Positions 6,467 to 7,407 of a DNA stretch of 7,407 nt are shown here, piece after piece. The stretch's first letter is position 1; each line of letters begins with the position of its first letter. The position numbers and the translations under genes are program-made. Under the pieces are notes generated by a model. It saw nothing but the letters and a program-made list of their open reading frames with translations, ran no database searches and was not told the origin of the DNA. The stretch comes from Chloroflexota bacterium (GTDB lineage Bacteria; Desulfobacterota; Desulfuromonadia; Desulfuromonadales; Geopsychrobacteraceae), in contig JADFVC010000014.1 of the NCBI GenBank assembly GCA_015222355.1, forward strand, positions 1 through 7,407, in the 5' to 3' direction.

Positions 6467-7201
6467 ATGGCTGGTCTGACACACTCTTGCGAAGCTTTGG
6501 TCCTGCGGCATGTAGCTTACGGCGAGGCGGACAGGATTGTCTCTTTACTGACTGCAGAATTCGGTCTGCAAAAAGGTTTTGCCAAATCTGCCCGAAAAAG
6601 CCGTAAACGTTTTGGACCCAATCTGGAACCTTTTACCCAGCTGATTATATATTGGCGCGAAGGGCGTGGACAATTTTGGTCGTTACAGGACACCGAATTG
6701 CTCAACTCCCGAAACGGTCTGCGCAGCGAATTACGACGACTTGCTTTGGCCAGTTATGGCGTGGAACTGGTTGAGTTGCTGGTGGAGGAAGGGCAGCCGC
6801 AGCCGGAAATTTTTGAACTGCTCTGTGCTTTTCTCGATTATCTTAATGACGGTGGTGATGGTGATAGCGGTCGCCTGTTACTGGAACTGCGACTGGTTTA
6901 TTTGCTCGGTTACATCCCTCATTTACTCCATTGTAGTGAATGTCTGAGGATTTTTGCCGACGAACCGATCAGGTTTGCCGCTGACCGTGGTGGCAGTCTA
7001 TGCTTGCAATGTGCCCGTGGTGCAGGGATCTCTGTCGCGCTGGGAACCCTCGGTTCCCTGGCACGGACTCTTAAAGTATCTCACCGGCGGTTTGCTGGTT
7101 TTCGCTTTGGCCAACTGACACTGCGCGAAGGTGAGGCGATTCTTTCCCAAGTGTTGAACAGTGTTTTGCCGCGTGAACCGAAAGCCCTTAAGTTTCTATA
7201 A
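6467..7201 (+). CDS. recO: DNA repair protein RecO
   Basis: Recombination mediator of the RecFOR pathway; with RecR it loads RecA onto SSB-coated single-stranded DNA and can anneal complementary strands. The 244 residues fit the family. Residues ~1-80 form the OB-fold domain: the opening SCEALVLRHVAYGEADRIVSLLT and GLQKGFAKSARKSRKRFG match the usual RecO start and its basic DNA-binding patch. The helical C-terminal domain holds ELRLVYLLGYIPHLLHC and a Cys4 zinc motif, Cys156-x2-Cys159 and Cys179-x2-Cys182, present in many RecO proteins and absent in E. coli. The ATG at 6467 lies 8 nt after mgtE, and its likely ribosome site AGGCGG (6457-6462) overlaps the mgtE stop, so translation is probably coupled to mgtE. 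RecO diverges quickly, but the start, zinc motif and length together make the call firm. Confidence 0.92.
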   Translation: MAGLTHSCEALVLRHVAYGEADRIVSLLTAEFGLQKGFAKSARKSRKRFGPNLEPFTQLIIYWREGRGQFWSLQDTELLNSRNGLRSELRRLALASYGVELVELLVEEGQPQPEIFELLCAFLDYLNDGGDGDSGRLLLELRLVYLLGYIPHLLHCSECLRIFADEPIRFAADRGGSLCLQCARGAGISVALGTLGSLARTLKVSHRRFAGFRFGQLTLREGEAILSQVLNSVLPREPKALKFL

Positions 7202-7246
7202 ACGTCAACGTTGTCCGGTCAGATCCTTGCTCGATATCGCCTTCGC

Positions 7247-7405
7247 TTAATTGTGCAGCTCCGCAGCAATTCCACTGAGCGCTTCAACGGAACCGCTGGC
7301 GAAGGAGAGATGTGGTTTGCCGATCTGCGCTTCGCGTGGATTGATGCGTAACACCCGTGCCTGATGACGTTGGCCGAGGCGTTCAGATAAATTGCGGATG
7401 GTTGG
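7247..7405 (-). CDS. C-terminal end of a probable Sir2-family NAD-dependent deacetylase (5' end outside the window)
   Basis: Reading the minus strand from the right edge gives 52 codons without a stop, ending with TAA at 7249-7247. The peptide includes PTIRNLSERLGQ, then ARVLRINPREAQIG, and ends SVEALSGIAAELHN. The pattern of a hydrophobic strand leading into an INPRE motif, followed by a final G-x-(V/L)-E-A-L-x-x-I helix, is what I associate with the C-terminus of bacterial Sir2-type (sirtuin) deacetylases, where the IN motif contacts NAD. The catalytic histidine, zinc cysteines and GAG motif would all lie beyond the window, so the family call is a memory-based inference. It is convergent with recO, with 45 nt between the stops. 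That gap holds no convincing terminator hairpin, only a short CGATATCG palindrome at 7232-7239. Confidence 0.5.
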   Translation of the reverse strand, partial: PTIRNLSERLGQRHQARVLRINPREAQIGKPHLSFASGSVEALSGIAAELHN

Positions 7406-7407
7406 GA

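Noticed and set aside
7202..7246. Bidirectional terminator between recO and the convergent gene
   Set aside because: No stem of useful length with a flanking T-run on either strand; only the 8-bp palindrome CGATATCG is present.

Overview
This is an ordinary, well-conserved housekeeping region of a bacterial chromosome. It holds the end of the spc ribosomal-protein operon and the alpha operon, followed by a separate mgtE-recO pair. Protein style (SecY and RpoA termini, Cys4 adenylate kinase, zinc-binding S4 and L36), roughly balanced GC, frequent TTG starts and gene order suggest a Desulfuromonadales/Geobacter-Pelobacter-like bacterium. That placement is inferred from protein appearance and no database search was possible.

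Layout. Positions 2-343 are the C-terminal 113 codons of secY, cut by the window edge. Then, all on the + strand and tightly spaced, come adk (355-1002), map (1004-1756), rpmJ (1811-1924), rpsM (1945-2313), rpsK (2326-2721), rpsD (2740-3369), rpoA (3412-4422) and rplQ (4454-4933). Gaps are 1-54 nt and no terminator lies inside. A 15-bp perfect hairpin with a U-tract (4955-4996) closes the transcription unit. A 166-nt intergenic region holds this terminator, a candidate promoter overlapped by an inverted repeat, and a good Shine-Dalgarno. It leads to mgtE (5100-6458, CBS-gated Mg2+ channel), and recO (6467-7201, recombination mediator) follows 8 nt later. A convergent, partial minus-strand coding region (7247-7405) enters from the right edge and looks like the C-terminus of a Sir2-family deacetylase.

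How the genes work together. SecY inserts and exports nascent proteins. MetAP removes the initiator Met from the products of the ribosomes built with S13, S11, S4, L17 and L36. RpoA is the assembly platform of RNA polymerase. Adk balances adenine nucleotides. The operon therefore couples ribosome, polymerase, secretion and energy homeostasis. MgtE (Mg2+ homeostasis) and RecO (RecFOR repair) form an independent unit with no obvious functional link.

No previously undescribed system is visible. The points most worth a second look are three TTG starts in the operon (two in ribosomal-protein genes and fixed by in-frame upstream stops), a repeat-built acidic tail on L17, absence of infA from its frequent map-rpmJ slot, an inverted repeat over the putative mgtE promoter, and the unlisted partial gene at the right edge.
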